Below are positions 1 through 12,206 of a stretch of DNA of 64,000 nt, piece by piece. The stretch is taken from positions 11,706,501 to 11,770,500 of the forward strand of contig CM057473.1 in the NCBI GenBank assembly GCA_030035585.1, given 5' to 3'. Every line of letters begins with the position of its first letter. Positions within the stretch are counted from its first letter, which is position 1. The position numbers were made by a program, and so were the translations under genes. The notes beneath the pieces are model-generated. The model did not search any database. It had not been told where the DNA came from and worked only from the letters and a program-made list of their open reading frames with translations. The DNA comes from Dugong dugon (taxonomy: Eukaryota > Chordata > Mammalia > Sirenia > Dugongidae).

Positions 1-190
1 CCATTCCTGTGTCTTTTAGAATTTGTAGGCAAGTAGGAACCAGCGTGTATGGTTCTTAGTTAGAATCACTTTAGTGCCAGAAAAGGCTTGAAGCCTTTTT
101 AACGCTTTAAAAGTTTCACGTGCAGCACGTGAAGGTGATTGTGATGAAGAATTTGTTGCACATAAGAGTTGGTTCAATCATTTCAAAGTC

Positions 191-347
191 GGAGCCCTGG
201 TGGTGCAGTGGTTAAGAGCTCGGGTACTAACTAAAAGGTCAGCAGTTCGAATCCACCAGCTGCTCCTCGGAAACCCTAGGGGCAAGTTCTATTCTGTCCT
301 ATAGGGTCGCTATGAGTCAGAATCGACTCCATGACAACAGGTAGGGG
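191..347 (+). mobile_element. AfroSINE, short form
   Basis: tRNA-derived SINE. The head has a clear pol III A box (tggtgcagtgg) and B box (gttcgaatcc). The body lacks the block containing 'agatgtggcagtc' seen in long copies, and the tail has the RTE-like ctatgagtcagaatcgactc. No convincing target duplication is visible. Confidence 0.93.
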
Positions 348-1618
348 TTGTCCTAAATCGAACTTTTGTAACCCGGGCGCTGCCTGCCTATTGAATTTTA
401 ACCCAGCAACGAATTATTCTATTCTGGGAACTGGGTCCCATGACATGTAACATTCCAACAAGACAATTTTTTTTTTTCATTTTACAAAAATGAGAAAGAG
501 CCTTCCTATCTACATTCTCATGCAGAAAGTTTGATTTTCAGAAAATGATTACTGATATTAAATGGAAAATAAATATCACTGTAAGGCTATAGATAGATTG
601 CCTTTGAGAGTTTAGACAGATACAATAACGTATTTGTTAACAGCTGAGGAAAAGTGTTAATAAAGGTTATTTATATATACTAAAAAGTCTTCTATGTAAA
701 TTAAAGATCTGAAGAAAGAAAATAAAAACACAATCCATACGCTTGTTTTTATTTTTAAAAAGTTTTCATTGCACACAAGTTAGTACATCAGTAGACACAT
801 TATGATATTGTCTTTTGATATACTTGTTACCTTTAGCTACGTTTTAGACCTATGAATATTATCATTTAAATATATTTCTATATGACTGTACGTAAGTATA
901 AATAAGTGTATTTAAAAGTAAGTCCTATAATATGAGAGAAAAAAGGAAAATGACTGGTAGGTTGGGGAATAGAAAACTGGTCTTTGGTCTTCAGTCTGCG
1001 TTCAAGGAGATAGTTGAAATTTCTCTATTGTCTTCTGTGCATTCTGCCCAGGTGGCAGAACCAGCAGCCCTCTAGGAGCAAGCACACTTACATGTTAAAA
1101 AGCATCAGTTATCCTCCTGTTAATAATCCCTTTGGCTTCTTCTTGGCTATGAAAAGTTATTAAACAAGGGAAAGTTTCTCATTTCTGGGGACATTGAATT
1201 GTTATTTTACTTTCTACCCAGGATGTTAAAAAATAATTTTTGCTGCCTATAACATTGTCAAGGTGGTGGGTATTTCTCATTCTCAGACTGCTCTTGCTCT
1301 TTGCTTAACCAGTAGTCTACCTTGACAACTTTCAGATTTGACCTTTCTGTAATGAAGTTAAACAAGAGAAAGAAATTAAAGAGAGAGAGAGAGAGAAACA
1401 AATTTTCCCCAGGCAGCTCATCTTTGGCTCTCTACAGAGAGTTGCTCAAAGTACCAAAGTAGTCCCTCCCTCACCTACATTGTGTGACATACAGTGCCCT
1501 GTCACTTACAACAAAGGAGTGTTGCTGGGAAGAAGGCTGATGATATTTCTCCAGCATGGCTCAATGGTCATATAATCTGCATTATGGTCAATTATACACA
1601 CCTGCAGGAAAAATAAAT
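348..1618. other. Unassigned AT-rich DNA
   Basis: I recognise no gene or named repeat here. There is a short GA dinucleotide run at about 1379-1397 and AT-rich tracts. The stretch may hold old, unrecognised repeats. Confidence 0.5.
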
Positions 1619-1759
1619 GCTCGGCTGCTAACCAATAGGTCAGCAGTTCTAATCCACCAGCCGCTCCTTGGAAACCCTATGGGGCAGTTCTACTCTGTCC
1701 TATAGGGTCACTATGAGTCAGAATCGACTCGACAGCAACTGGTTTGGTTTGGTTTGGTG
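1619..1759 (+). mobile_element. AfroSINE, 5'-truncated
   Basis: Starts inside the tRNA-like head at tcggctgctaacc, so the A box is missing. The body and tail are intact, ending in repeated ggttt units. The 5' truncation fits target-primed reverse transcription. An 87-codon reading frame over it is incidental. Confidence 0.9.
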
Positions 1760-2150
1760 GGAAAAAACTCTCAAGACAAAGAAAGTGGCTCATCTCTCCT
1801 TGCCTCTTTGGAGACTGTTTGTAAACATATTTAGATTGAATCTATTCAGCCGAAGTAATGTTCAAATGAGGATCTTTTATGATGTTCAGAACAGACAGAA
1901 GCAAATCCGTGTGCAAAGAATGACACCGTGACTGTTGGCAAGATTTTTCTAAAATATTTTAATCTGAAGTAGAGCACTCCTTCAGGACAATATGGACATG
2001 CCTTTACAGGGCTGACTGCAGAGAAGGTTATAATCTCCCATGGAGTCATTAACTCTGTCACTGTCTGCATTATCTAACGTGTCAAGTCAACAGTTCCGAA
2101 GTATTCTGTTCAAGTTCTATGTACAGGAATTAAATAGCCAGATGTTCTGC

Positions 2151-2322
2151 CAAAACCAAAAAAAGCAAACCCATTGCTATCGAGTCAATTCCAACTCACA
2201 GTGGCCCCATAAGACATAGTAGAACTGCCCCATAGAGTTTCCAAGGAGTGGCTGGTGGATTCCAACTGCTGACCTTTTGGTTAGCAGTCATAGTTCTTAA
2301 CCACTATGCTACCAGGGCTTCT
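2151..2322 (-). mobile_element. AfroSINE, short form
   Basis: Antisense copy. It begins with the reverse of the tail (aaacccattgctatcgag), passes gaactgccccatagag, and ends at the head (accagggctt). The internal block of long copies is absent. Confidence 0.93.
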
Positions 2323-3180
2323 GCCTAGAGTCCTTATAAATATAAAATCTACAGAAAAAGAAGAGCCTGGAACTCTCCTCATAAAATGTATTAATGAGTG
2401 GACTTTGGTATACATGTGATATTCATATCATAGATTAGATCTCCCCAACTGATGTGATGAGACACATTTAAACAAGCATGTCCACATTGAGCCCTTTAGT
2501 CTTTGGGTGGGCAGGCAGAGTCCTAGGCTTCTTAGAGCACCTGTTCAGCCAGCTTAGGCATGAATAGCCTAGTCTGTTAACCCAGTGCGCCATCTAAACG
2601 TCAATTTCTCCATGTGCAGTGTCATGAGAAGTTTAGGGAGGCACTGCCACTATGTGATTTTGTGTTGTTTTTTTGTAAACTGTCAATTAGAGTGAATCAA
2701 CAGAATTCCTTTCACTGATTGATTTGGACAATGTCAAAATAATCCACTAGTAAGTGAGTTCACATCAAAGATCTTTGGTGGAAAACATCACTTGGACGTC
2801 ATTGGAACAGTCTTACCATGGTTTGCTCTCTAATAATTGGTGTCAAGTGCCACAGCCTACCATCTTATGTCTCCAAATATTGGAAAACAGCTGTATCAAT
2901 TAAACAACTTCATAATATTAATTTCTCTTTTCTTTCTCGAAATACGACCACAATTTTCTCACGTGAGTTTGAGATTGGTGATGATGACTGACAAGAAGAC
3001 CCTGGTAGCAGCTGGTGGAATTTCTACTTTAATCTCTTCCTGCTGACCAGTTAAATCCAGCCCTGTGCTACAGATTTGTGCCCCCATCATTCAAACTTCC
3101 TCTGAGTTATGTCCTTAAGTGTGTGGTTAGATTTACTAAAGCCTCCCACAGGTGAGCATTCCTGTCTATTTGTTAAGCAA
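2323..3180. other. Unassigned DNA
   Basis: No gene or repeat recognised. The short open frame at 2837-3046 has no protein-like features. Confidence 0.45.
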
Positions 3181-3362
3181 CCAGTTGAGCCAGTTGCCAT
3201 TGAGTAGATCCCGACTCACAGGGACCTCATGTGTGCCAAAGTAGAACTGGGATCTATAGGGTTTTCATAACTGATTTTTCAGAATTAGATCACAAGACCT
3301 TTCTTCCAAAGTGATTCTGGGTGGACTTAAACCTCCAGCTTTTCAGTTAGCAGCTGAGCATA
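3181..3362 (-). mobile_element. AfroSINE type 2
   Basis: Antisense copy of a second SINE class. It shows tail tgccattgag, then gtgtgccaaagtagaactg, then the body 'gattttt..gaa' and 'ggtggacttaaacctcc', then a tRNA-like head ending cagctgagca. Diverged, so one of the older copies. Confidence 0.82.
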
Positions 3363-4084
3363 TAATTTCTTTCCTCCCCTGGACCCCCGTGCACCAAGTA
3401 TGGGCTTTATTCACTTTATTAACTGATTCGAACCACAAAACTGACTTTCTTATTGTAAAAAGTCTTTTTACTTGAAACAATGCAGGGACTAAGCAAAATT
3501 TCTAATACTGTCTCTTCCATTGAGGAAAAGCAGTCTGCTAAGTAATGATCACCGTCAACAGTCCATGCCAGTAAGCAGGTGTTTTGGGAGATGCTAGTTA
3601 CTGCACCATTTGAGCTAAAATTTCTGCTCTGGACTATTAGATCAGAATTAGTAAAGAATAAGTAAGGTAGTCCTTACTAAATTGATAAACATTACCTAGT
3701 TACTGTTATTGTAATAGTGCCTAAAGAAGTACAAGGACATAATACTAATTCATTATTTTCTGTATTATGAATATGCAAGTAAAATTAAATGTCTCGAAAT
3801 GTTAGGTCTGCTCTTATTGCTAAATTGTACTGGAGGGGAAATCCCCATTATGTCAGATCCTGGTTTGCAGGTGTGACATTTGGACAGGTGGAGTTGAAAA
3901 CCACTGTAAAAATGATTAGTATTACGCTAGTTCCATGAGGCAAAAGTGATAATTTTCTACTTTATACTGGTTGGTTATAATGTATTCCCTTTAATGATAT
4001 TTTTCCCTGCATTATCTTGCTATAGCAAGATTTTACTATGCTTCTGGAAAATAGGGTTTATAAACAAAACCTAAACACCGCTAC
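3363..4084. other. Unassigned AT-rich DNA
   Basis: No gene or repeat recognised. Confidence 0.45.
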
Positions 4085-4480
4085 CACCATCCCATCTGTC
4101 AATTTGTCCTACTGTGGTGGCTTGTGTGTGATGTTGGAAGCGATGCCGCCACTATTTCAAATACTAGCAGGGTCACCTATGGTTTCAGTGCAGCTTCCAG
4201 ACTAAGAGAATAGGAAGAAAAGCCTGGCAATATTCTTTTGAAAATTAACCAATGAAAAACCTATGGATCATAACAGAATATTATCTGATATGGTGCTGGA
4301 AGATGAGCCCCTAGATTGGAAGGCACGCAACACACAGAGGCTACAACAATGCTTACAAACATACCAACAATCGTGAAAATGGTACAGCACTAGGTAGCAT
4401 TCCATTGTGTTGTACGTGGGGTCGCCATGAGTCAGAGCCAACACCCCAGCCCCTAAAAACAACTAGCAACATCAACAAAA
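4085..4480 (+). mobile_element. RTE LINE, internally deleted derivative
   Basis: The first 240 bases match the 5' UTR of the same RTE seen at 28337-28537 (tactgtggtggcttgtgtg, then gatgagcccc..ggaaggcac). Near 4325-4345 the sequence passes directly to the RTE 3' end (ggctacaacaatg, then ggggtcgccatgagtc, ending in caac units). The whole coding region is missing. The copy at 60336-60736 passes from 5' to 3' sequence at the equivalent place, so this looks like a short family and not a private deletion. Confidence 0.85.
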
Positions 4481-5541
4481 TGTACTAAAAATTCACCTCT
4501 TGCAGGTTGCAATGCTGGCGCATTATGTGTAAATTATGATAATCTGCAAAGGTTTATTTTTTATTTGTAGAACCTGGGCTTACTCATGATTTCTAGACAA
4601 CTTGTCTAGCTCTTAGATTACTTGATTACGGCACCTTGGCCATGAATTATCCCCTGACTTTCCTTGTGGGAAAGAGGCACACATCCTTGACATGAAGAAA
4701 CACAGTGGTCCTACCGTATTAGATTTCCAGCTCTGCCAGCGAGACCAAGTTCCTAGTTACCACTTTGGGACAAGCTAGTAATAATTAGGCTTAGCTGATG
4801 ATAGTTCCTGGGAGGGTGACATTTCGGAGTATCATTTTTAGATAACTGCAGCGCAATGGAGTTTACTCTAACCAGAAAGGAGGAGTTCCATTCCAAAATA
4901 GAAGTGTCCAATTACACCAGACTGAGGCCTGGACTATATTTTTACGGGCTGGTGGCTTTTTAAGGAAATTGAGGGATTAAATATATGTATGATTTACTTG
5001 AATGACATTAAGAATGGTAGAGTTTATCATTAGTGGGTGCTTAAAAAATGTTGCATAATTTGTAGCCATAAAAGGGTGTATCACAATATTCTCATCTGGA
5101 TACTAAATAAATTATGTCCACTATTAATTTAGGAAGAACGTGAAATCTGAAGAGCAAGAAATGATGTATTAATAAATTTAAGAGAATCTGCATAAAAGTG
5201 AAATAAAGAAGGGAAATTACATTCCCCATATTCCATTTGTTAAAATATATCTCTTCTATGCTTTTCTTTTTCAACATTACAAATTTAAGCTTTGCAGGGC
5301 TGTGTTTTCTTTTGCTGCAGCTGATCGAATTTCAGTGTTTAGAAATTTGAGAATTTTGCCAGTGAAAAGAATCTTCAAAAAATGTGAATCTCAGAAAGTA
5401 TGAAAATTCCTGCGTCAACACATCTTCAAGAACGCTTGTTTTTCCCAAATTTTGGTGGCATATTTTTATTTTAATTTACACTTTTCTGATTATTAGTCAG
5501 GTGAGACATTTTCCTACCAGAGTTGGAAACCAATAATGGGC
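4481..5541. other. Unassigned AT-rich DNA
   Basis: No gene or repeat recognised. The open frame at 5092-5277 (minus) is AT-rich and not protein-like. Confidence 0.45.
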
Positions 5542-5695
5542 AGAGCCTCGGTGGCACAGTGGTTAAAGCAACTGACTGCTGACTGAAACCACCAGCAGCA
5601 TCTCTGGAGAAAGATGTGGCAGTCAGCTTCCATAGAGATTTACACAGTCTTGGAACCCTATGGGGTCACTATGACTCAGCATGGACTCCATAGTA
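5542..5695 (+). mobile_element. AfroSINE, long form
   Basis: Head gagcctcggtggcacagtgg. The internal block of the long form is present (agaaagatgtggcagtcagc, tccatagagatttacac). Tail tggggtcactatgactcag. Parts of the head and body are missing. Confidence 0.87.
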
Positions 5696-6216
5696 GTGAA
5701 TAATGTGCAGACAGAAGAAAAAATATAGAATGTGGAAAATGAGGGTTGTTTAGAAACCACTCCAAACATAAATTATAGATTAGAATAATTTATCTTCAAA
5801 ATAACAAAAATACCATGCATTTGCCTAATTTTATATGTGAAATGAAAATATTAGAAGTATTTGTTTATTTGTGTTGTAATTAAGTCTGGTGCTTTTATTT
5901 TTAGAAAATTTTTAAAAAAGCTTCATAGTGACGGTAAATAATTCTTATGTAGAACTGCATTAATAAGACATTTATTTCTTTTTACAGGTGCTGGTGAGAG
6001 AAAGCAGCTACTAAGTTAAGTTAGTTTTAGGACAATCAAGCTCTTGTAATTCACAGGAATTAAGTCTGTTATCTTGCAAATTTAGAGAAACTATTTCGAG
6101 AACATTCTCAGTGACCTAGATATTCACAGTTCCCAAATCAACTAAACTTGGAGACTATTTAATAAAACTCCTTTTATTTAATAGTTTTAGGGTGAGCTGT
6201 TATGATTATTGAGATA

Positions 6217-6448
6217 CAGTAGTTTTATGCAAATAATGGGTGCCTTCTGCGTTTGTTTGCCTGCGGAACCCTCCCCCTCAAGACACCCTCACAAGGCTGC
6301 CATGCCAATTCTCTTCCACACGTTGCTGTAAAAAAAATTACCATAGAGTATTTATGAAAATACCACGCGGTGAGGGGGGAGCCGGGGAGCAGGGAGCGTG
6401 GCCAGCAAACAAACACAGAAGGCGCACTTTAATTGCTTAAAAGTATGG
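6217..6448 (+). mobile_element. Palindromic TA-flanked DNA-transposon relic (MITE), copy 1
   Basis: 232-bp element with inverted ends of about 46 bp. The left end reads cagtagttttatgcaaata..ccttctgcgtttgtttgcc and the right end is its imperfect reverse complement (gcaaacaaacacagaaggcg..ttaaaagtatgg). Both ends abut TA (6215-6216 and 6449-6450). The interior is unique and contains ctcttccacacgttgctg. A second copy lies inverted at 30797-31011. TA duplication points to a Tc1/mariner-like origin; I do not recognise the family. Two overlapping open frames in it are by-products of the GC-rich palindrome. Confidence 0.8.
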
Positions 6449-6909
6449 TAGTCTGATTAAGACAACATTAGAGTATGCTTTTAAAACCTTACTGAGAGTA
6501 ATACAATACGGTTTCGTAGATACGTCTATATTTTATAATTACTCAGGAACCTATATATGTAAAATATGAACAATATACAGCAAGTTAGATATAAAGGAAT
6601 GAAAGATGGACCTAGTGAATTAAATTTCTTTTGTCAGCTTAATTTCAACAAATTTTCTGAAAATTGTAAGATAGAATCTAATGTACATGAGGATTTTTCC
6701 TTATATACAATGTCTTTCTACCTAAAAAATACTGCTTCAAGCTTGATTTTTTCATGTGTCTTTTTAATGTAATAAACTATTCAGTGGAATAATACTTGGT
6801 AATAAATTCTCGGAGCAAAACCTATTTTGAATAGACGTATATCTGTGTGAATACATTTATAAGTATGCATCTAAATTCACAAATGAATACATATACTATT
6901 TATGCATAT

Positions 6910-7100
6910 ATTATTTATTTACATCTACTGTGTGCAAACCACTGAGTGTTTTATATATGTGTCATATAATTTAATTTTCACAACTCTGTAAGTTTGATAA
7001 TATTTCCACAAGTGAAGAATTCAAGGCTTAGAGGTGCCAGGTGAATTCCTTAAAATTATACACCTCGTAACGGGGAAAGAGAAAATCCAAATCTAATTTT
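6910..7100 (-). mobile_element. MIR (ancient SINE)
   Basis: Antisense MIR pattern: tactgtgtgcaaaccac, then gtcatataatttaattttcacaactctg, then gaagaattcaaggcttagagg. These correspond to the conserved core and 3' half of MIR, heavily diverged. Confidence 0.65.
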
Positions 7101-8011
7101 ATCTGCTGGAGAACATAAGCCCTCAACAGCTATGACATCCTCTTTATTTTCTAGACTCTGTCAAGTCAATTTGATATTATCTATTTTTATGATTGATCTA
7201 CTAAATGCAAAAAAGACTAGCAGTTCTTCAGTCACATATCTGTAGCAATTGTAAAGCTCATAAAGCATTAAGATTGGCAGGCAGAAAGATGGTAGACAGC
7301 TGTCTCATACTTACAAGTTATGAATTAAAGCAACAAGGCTATCAGAAAAATAACTTCTAATTTGGCTCTGCTATTAAGAGCTATGCAGTTAAGCCTGATT
7401 TTTTCTATTTGTATTGTGTGTTTTCATAGTGTAGTTCCTTTACTTTGATGAATCTTCAAGTTAAATTTCATCCCAGTAATCCAAAGAATAAAGAAAGTGA
7501 GAAATCATATTTTGCTACATCTAAATTCATCCATGTCCACATAGAAGGCACAAAAAGAATGTAAAGCTGAATGATGGCACCATATCAATGATTACATTTA
7601 ATCAGTGATTAAACCTCTCTAATGAGAATATGAATCTGTATAAATAAAACAGGATGAAGTTGAATTCTCAAAGTCATTGTCCCAGATCTGTGAGTGCTTT
7701 CCACAAGTGCTTTGTTCAGCCATTAAAAATAAGCTTTGTGCATCAGTTGTAACAAATGTAGCATAGGAATGTAAGATGTTAACAACAGAGGAAATAGTGT
7801 GCAGGGAATAAAGGGGCTCTACGGGAACTCTCTGTACATTCTGCACAATTTTTCTGTAAAGCTAAAATTGCTTTAATAAATAAAGTCTAAACAAAACAAA
7901 ACTAAACTAAAAACAAGCGAACAAGCAAACTATGCCATCCAGCCTAGAAGTCAAAGAATGAATTGTGCACTGTAAGCAATGACAACGTATTTTTAATAAT
8001 GTCAATCAATA
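7101..8011. other. Unassigned DNA
   Basis: No gene or repeat recognised. There is an A-rich simple tract (aaacaaaac-like) at about 7889-7928. Confidence 0.45.
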
Positions 8012-8016
8012 CTAGT

Positions 8017-8586
8017 TGCCTTAGTTATCTGGTGCTGCTATAACAGAAATACCTCAAGTGGATGACTTTAATTAACAGACGTTTATTCTCACACAGCGTA
8101 GGAGGCTGTAAGTCTGAGTTCAGGGTGCCAGTTACCGGGGAAAGCTTTCTCTCTCTGTTGGTTCTTCCGGAAGGTCCTTGTCATCAATCTTCCCCTGGTC
8201 TAGGAGTTTCTCAGCTCAGGTGCCCCAGGTCCATAGGATAAACTCTGCTCCTGGCATTTCTATCTTAGTTGTATGAGGTCCCCAGCTCTCTGCTCGCTTC
8301 TCTTCTTTTATCTCTTGTAAGATAAAGGGTGGTGCAGGCCACACCCTGGGGAAACTCCCTTTATATCTGATCAGGGCTGTGACCTGAGTAAGAGTGTTAC
8401 ATCCCACCCTAATCCTCTTTAACATAGCCTAATCTTGTTTCATTAACCACAGAGAGCTATTAGGATTTACAATACGTAGGAAAATTACATCAGATCACAA
8501 AATGGAGGACAACCACAGAATTCTGGGATTCATGGCCTAGCCAAGTTGATACATATTTTTGAGAGGGCACAATTGAATCCATGACA
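8017..8586 (-). mobile_element. MaLR/THE1-like solo LTR
   Basis: 570-bp LTR on the minus strand bounded by TG..CA, with flanking 5-mers ctagt (8012-8016) and ctggt (8587-8591), one substitution apart. Read on minus it starts tgtcatggattcaattgtg, has tggctaggccatgaatcc, a TATA-like atataaagg, and a poly(A) signal aataaa before the conserved 3' end gttatagcagcacc. It is the same family as the LTR at 41814-42294, but longer. No internal retroviral genes flank it. Confidence 0.85.
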
Positions 8587-8591
8587 CTGGT

Positions 8592-9705
8592 CAATGATTA
8601 GGGTGGAACCCCTCAAAAATGAACAATATTTTATATTGAACTTCGCTCATCCATCTTTTTAGAGTTCGTACTCTAGGATTTCCTTATCCTGCTTTTTGCC
8701 CATTAAGTAGATGATGATTTGTGTTGGACTGATAGAAATTGCGGGAAGGAACAACCAGTACAGGCAATCTGGAGACGTCCTGAATCAGAAGGCTCTTTCC
8801 TAAACGAGGAAGCCTTCCTGATTGTCAGGTGATGCTAATGCCATATGATCAAGCATCATTTAAAATATCTAAGAGTCCTGTGCTTATTATGGATTTTTCT
8901 GTCATAAATTTGATCCCAGGTTACTTACATGTCAACTAGAAACACGAGATGACAACTCTTTTGGATCAACTCTCGGGATAGTAAAGCGTTTCTAAAGATG
9001 TATGGTCCCTTATATCTGTATTTATGGTCCATGAAAATAAATGTAGCAATTTCTTTGTGGTTTTTACTTACTTAGTTTGGCAAGAAATCCAAGCTGAAGT
9101 AATCTTTGGCTTTGTGCAATGACTCAATTGTTTTGTTTTGAAATTATTGATTTTTTTTTTTAACTTAGATCAATAAGGGACAGGAAAGGATTCTGAAATC
9201 AAGTTAAATACTGTCTATCTATTTAAATGAATTTGTGTGTTTTGGTATCACTGCTCATAAAAACAAAACTAGAAAAATAAAATACATTAAGGTAGAGATT
9301 CTGGGGCCAAACTTGATTTTATAATGGTAAAAGTTTGTATGTTTTCAGCATTTCCTTTATAACGCTTTCAAAGGGCTTTACCATGCTAAGGCTGAAACAA
9401 TTATGCTTCAGTTTATATAATCTCAAATAAAATATAACCATCCCCACATGAGAAATGAGGAGACTACTTTGTTGTACAGTATTTCAATGAACCATTGCAA
9501 TTTTGTTTGCAACCTCAAATTTTAGATTGCTTTTAAAGCTGAATCATTTCATTTAAAAATCCTTACTTTTAACTTTTTGTCACTCCACCTCATTCAATGA
9601 ACACTTTGATCCTGGCTCAGTATCTTCCTCTCTCCCCAGCTCCTGCCACTAATCACAGGGAATTCAACCTCCACGGAAATTAGCTATTTGATACCCTGGA
9701 ATCTC
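8592..9705. other. Unassigned AT-rich DNA
   Basis: No gene or repeat recognised. There is a T-run at about 9151-9161. Confidence 0.45.
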
Positions 9706-9870
9706 AGCAGCCTGCTGGTGCAGTGGTTAAGAGCTCAGCTGCTAACCAAAATATCAACAGTTTGAGTCTACCAGCTGCTCCTTGGAAGCCATACGGGGTA
9801 GTTCTACTCTGTCCTATAGGATCGTTATAAGTTGGAATTGACTCGATGGCAATGGGTTTGGCTTTTGTTT
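9706..9870 (+). mobile_element. AfroSINE, short form
   Basis: Head cctgctggtgcagtggttaa, body cagctgctccttggaagcc, tail gttggaattgactcgatggc ending in ggtttggctttt. Moderately diverged. Confidence 0.92.
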
Positions 9871-10159
9871 GTGAATCTCCAATTATCTTTCTTTCTCCTC
9901 CAACTCAGCTATCCACCATCAGGCTAACCTCTGGGTTTGTCATATTCAGATTATGAGCCACCTTTGAATTTTAGTTTCAAGAAGTTTTCAGCTTCACTAG
10001 AAATTACAATTTATTCATGACGATTCAGGTATCCACTGACATCACTTTCTCTATTGTCTAACCTAGATTCCACATACAACATTATAACCACTGTCTTCTA
10101 AAGATCCTGTACTACTAAATAAAGTTATCACTACTATTACTGTTGCCATTGTCAACACT

Positions 10160-10365
10160 GATTCCTTCTCTGAAAATTCTTCTCTATCACCCTAGTCAAA
10201 GCCACCATCAGCTCTCCCTGTCTTACTGTAACTGCTTTATAAAATATCTCCTCAATTCCACTATAACTCCCCAATGTCAATACAGCAGAGTAGCATTTTA
10301 AACATGTAAATCGCATCATTTGTCATTCATGCTTTAAAGCAACTTCCATTGTCATGAGTGCTGTT
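10160..10365 (+). mobile_element. L2-like ancient LINE fragment
   Basis: Resembles the widespread old mammalian LINE stretch containing 'gccaccatca', 'acagcagag', 'cattttaaacatgtaaatc' and 'gcatcatttgtcattc'. The reverse of the same family appears at 56698-57535. I assign it to L2 with reservation; an L1M-type origin is possible. Confidence 0.45.
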
Positions 10366-11786
10366 GGGTTTTGAGTAATAGATATGACTCCATTCTCCAT
10401 CCAGATTCTGAAATTACTGAGAAATAGAGGCAGAAATCAGGCAGGCAAAGATAAAAGTATCAAACTTATTACTGATAAACTTTGGGTTTCTGGAAGAAGG
10501 TTAACCTGAAGACAAGCAGGCAAGAATTATGTTTACTTTTCCTCAGTCACAGACAAAATTGAGGATACAGGTCTCACAAACAAGCATCTGCCCCTGTAGA
10601 AAGCAGACTGGGATAAAGGCCAGGTTTATGTAGACAAAACCCTCAAAGATAGAGGAAAGGAATACCTGATTCTTCAAAGCTTTTTTCTCACAAGCTCACC
10701 AATCAGGCAAGTCTCTCTTAACGTTTGGGAAGAACTAAGTAAGGGTTGGAGAGAAGCGAACAGACCTATGCTGGAGAAATGGAACGTATTGTTCTTTCCT
10801 AAGATCCCCTCAAGTTTTGTTTGGTTTTTCCCTTTAGTTTATTTATTCTATGAGGAGTGACAATCCCCTACACAGAGAGCAACTTCTCCAGGACAGTTCT
10901 TACACTTCCCTGCAGCAACTCCACAAACACCTACTTCTACTTCATATTCCCCGGGTAACACCGAAGGGAATTTTATCTATTACTCCCAAAAAGCAAGGGC
11001 AATACTTCTGTTTAACTCAAAAGGTGCTTCGTATCCAAAGCAAAAAACTCACTGTGTTGTATTTCTTATACAGCCTTGTGATCCAGTAAGTCTACTAGTT
11101 ATTTTGCAATGAGAATAAATGGTCATATAAAGGCTTTCCAAGAGGAAAACACCAGCAACACAAAATGTCCAAAATTTAAATAGAAGGTACACAATTTTAT
11201 GAATTCTCACGAAGAAATCATAGGCCAAAAGATTTTAAAGTTCCAAAGATACTAATTTCAAAAATCAAATCAAGTTATCCTTACTTGAATTTTTTTCTAA
11301 ATTAAAATCCAAATTCTCTTTTCCCTACCGTTTCTTACCCAGTCCAAATACTATGGGTTCTATAAATCAGATATTTCGTCTTTTCAAGGCTTCACTCCTC
11401 AGGAAAGGGTGTTTCAATCAACTAAATGAAGTCCCATTATGGGTGACTAAAGTCTAATTGTTAATCACTCCAGTACAGCCAGTACAGTTTTGACATCACT
11501 GGCCCTGGCAAATTTCAGAACCCAAACCTCCAGAAAGTCCTCATCTTGTGCCTTCGAGTTCTCAGCACTGTCTGATTTGCTCTCCCAGCAAGGTGGAGCT
11601 GCTTCTCCAGCCTGACACTCATGTCTTCCTTCTGACTCAGTTTCCTCCAGAGAAAAGGATACTTTGCCTGCACATCTATGGGTAAAATTCATGGCTTATG
11701 ATTGGAACAACTCCAGTCACTTTTCTCCAAATACTTTCTGAATCTTGCCCCTCCATGCCTGGTTGTATAGAGGCTCCTAAAATTTA
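10366..11786. other. Unassigned DNA
   Basis: No named repeat recognised. It is somewhat less AT-rich than the surroundings. Open frames at 10850-11089 (+) and 11465-11692 (-) show no domain I know. An undiagnosed LTR is possible. Confidence 0.4.
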
Positions 11787-11982
11787 AGGATACCTAGTGG
11801 CAGAGTGGTTAAGCACTAGGCTACCAACAGAAAGGTCGGTGGTTCAAACCCCCAGCAGCTCCACGGGAGAAATATGCAGCAGTTGGCTTCCATAAAGATT
11901 ACAGCCTTGGAAACCCCATAGGGCACTTCTACTCTGTCCTGTAGGTTCTCTATGTGATCAGTGGACTTGAAGGCAATAGACA
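11787..11982 (+). mobile_element. AfroSINE, long form
   Basis: Head tacctagtggcagagtggtt, B box ggttcaaaccccc, long-form block agaaatatgcagcagttggc and cataaagattacagccttgg, tail actctgtcctgtagg. Confidence 0.9.
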
Positions 11983-12206
11983 AATTTCTATTGACTTAAT
12001 TCTGTGCATACCTACATTTTGAGTGCAGACCCATTTATTCATCTTTTTGTTTTATTTCAGCATAGTTTTGTCAACATGAAGGCTTACTAGGAAGCAGAGA
12101 AATTATTGGTGGCCATTATGAGCCCCCTTCCAGAGTATAGATTTATTTTTCCTGTAAATTATATGGGAATCTAAAATCGGAGAATGAATACCAAAACTTA
12201 CGTATT

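Noticed and set aside
191-265. tRNA gene suggested by good A and B boxes
   Set aside because: The head continues into a SINE body and an RTE-like tail, and the same head occurs dozens of times. It is a SINE promoter, not a functional tRNA.
6225-6440. Opposed 63- and 66-codon frames as a small gene pair
   Set aside because: They lie entirely within the palindromic element and mirror each other through its inverted ends.
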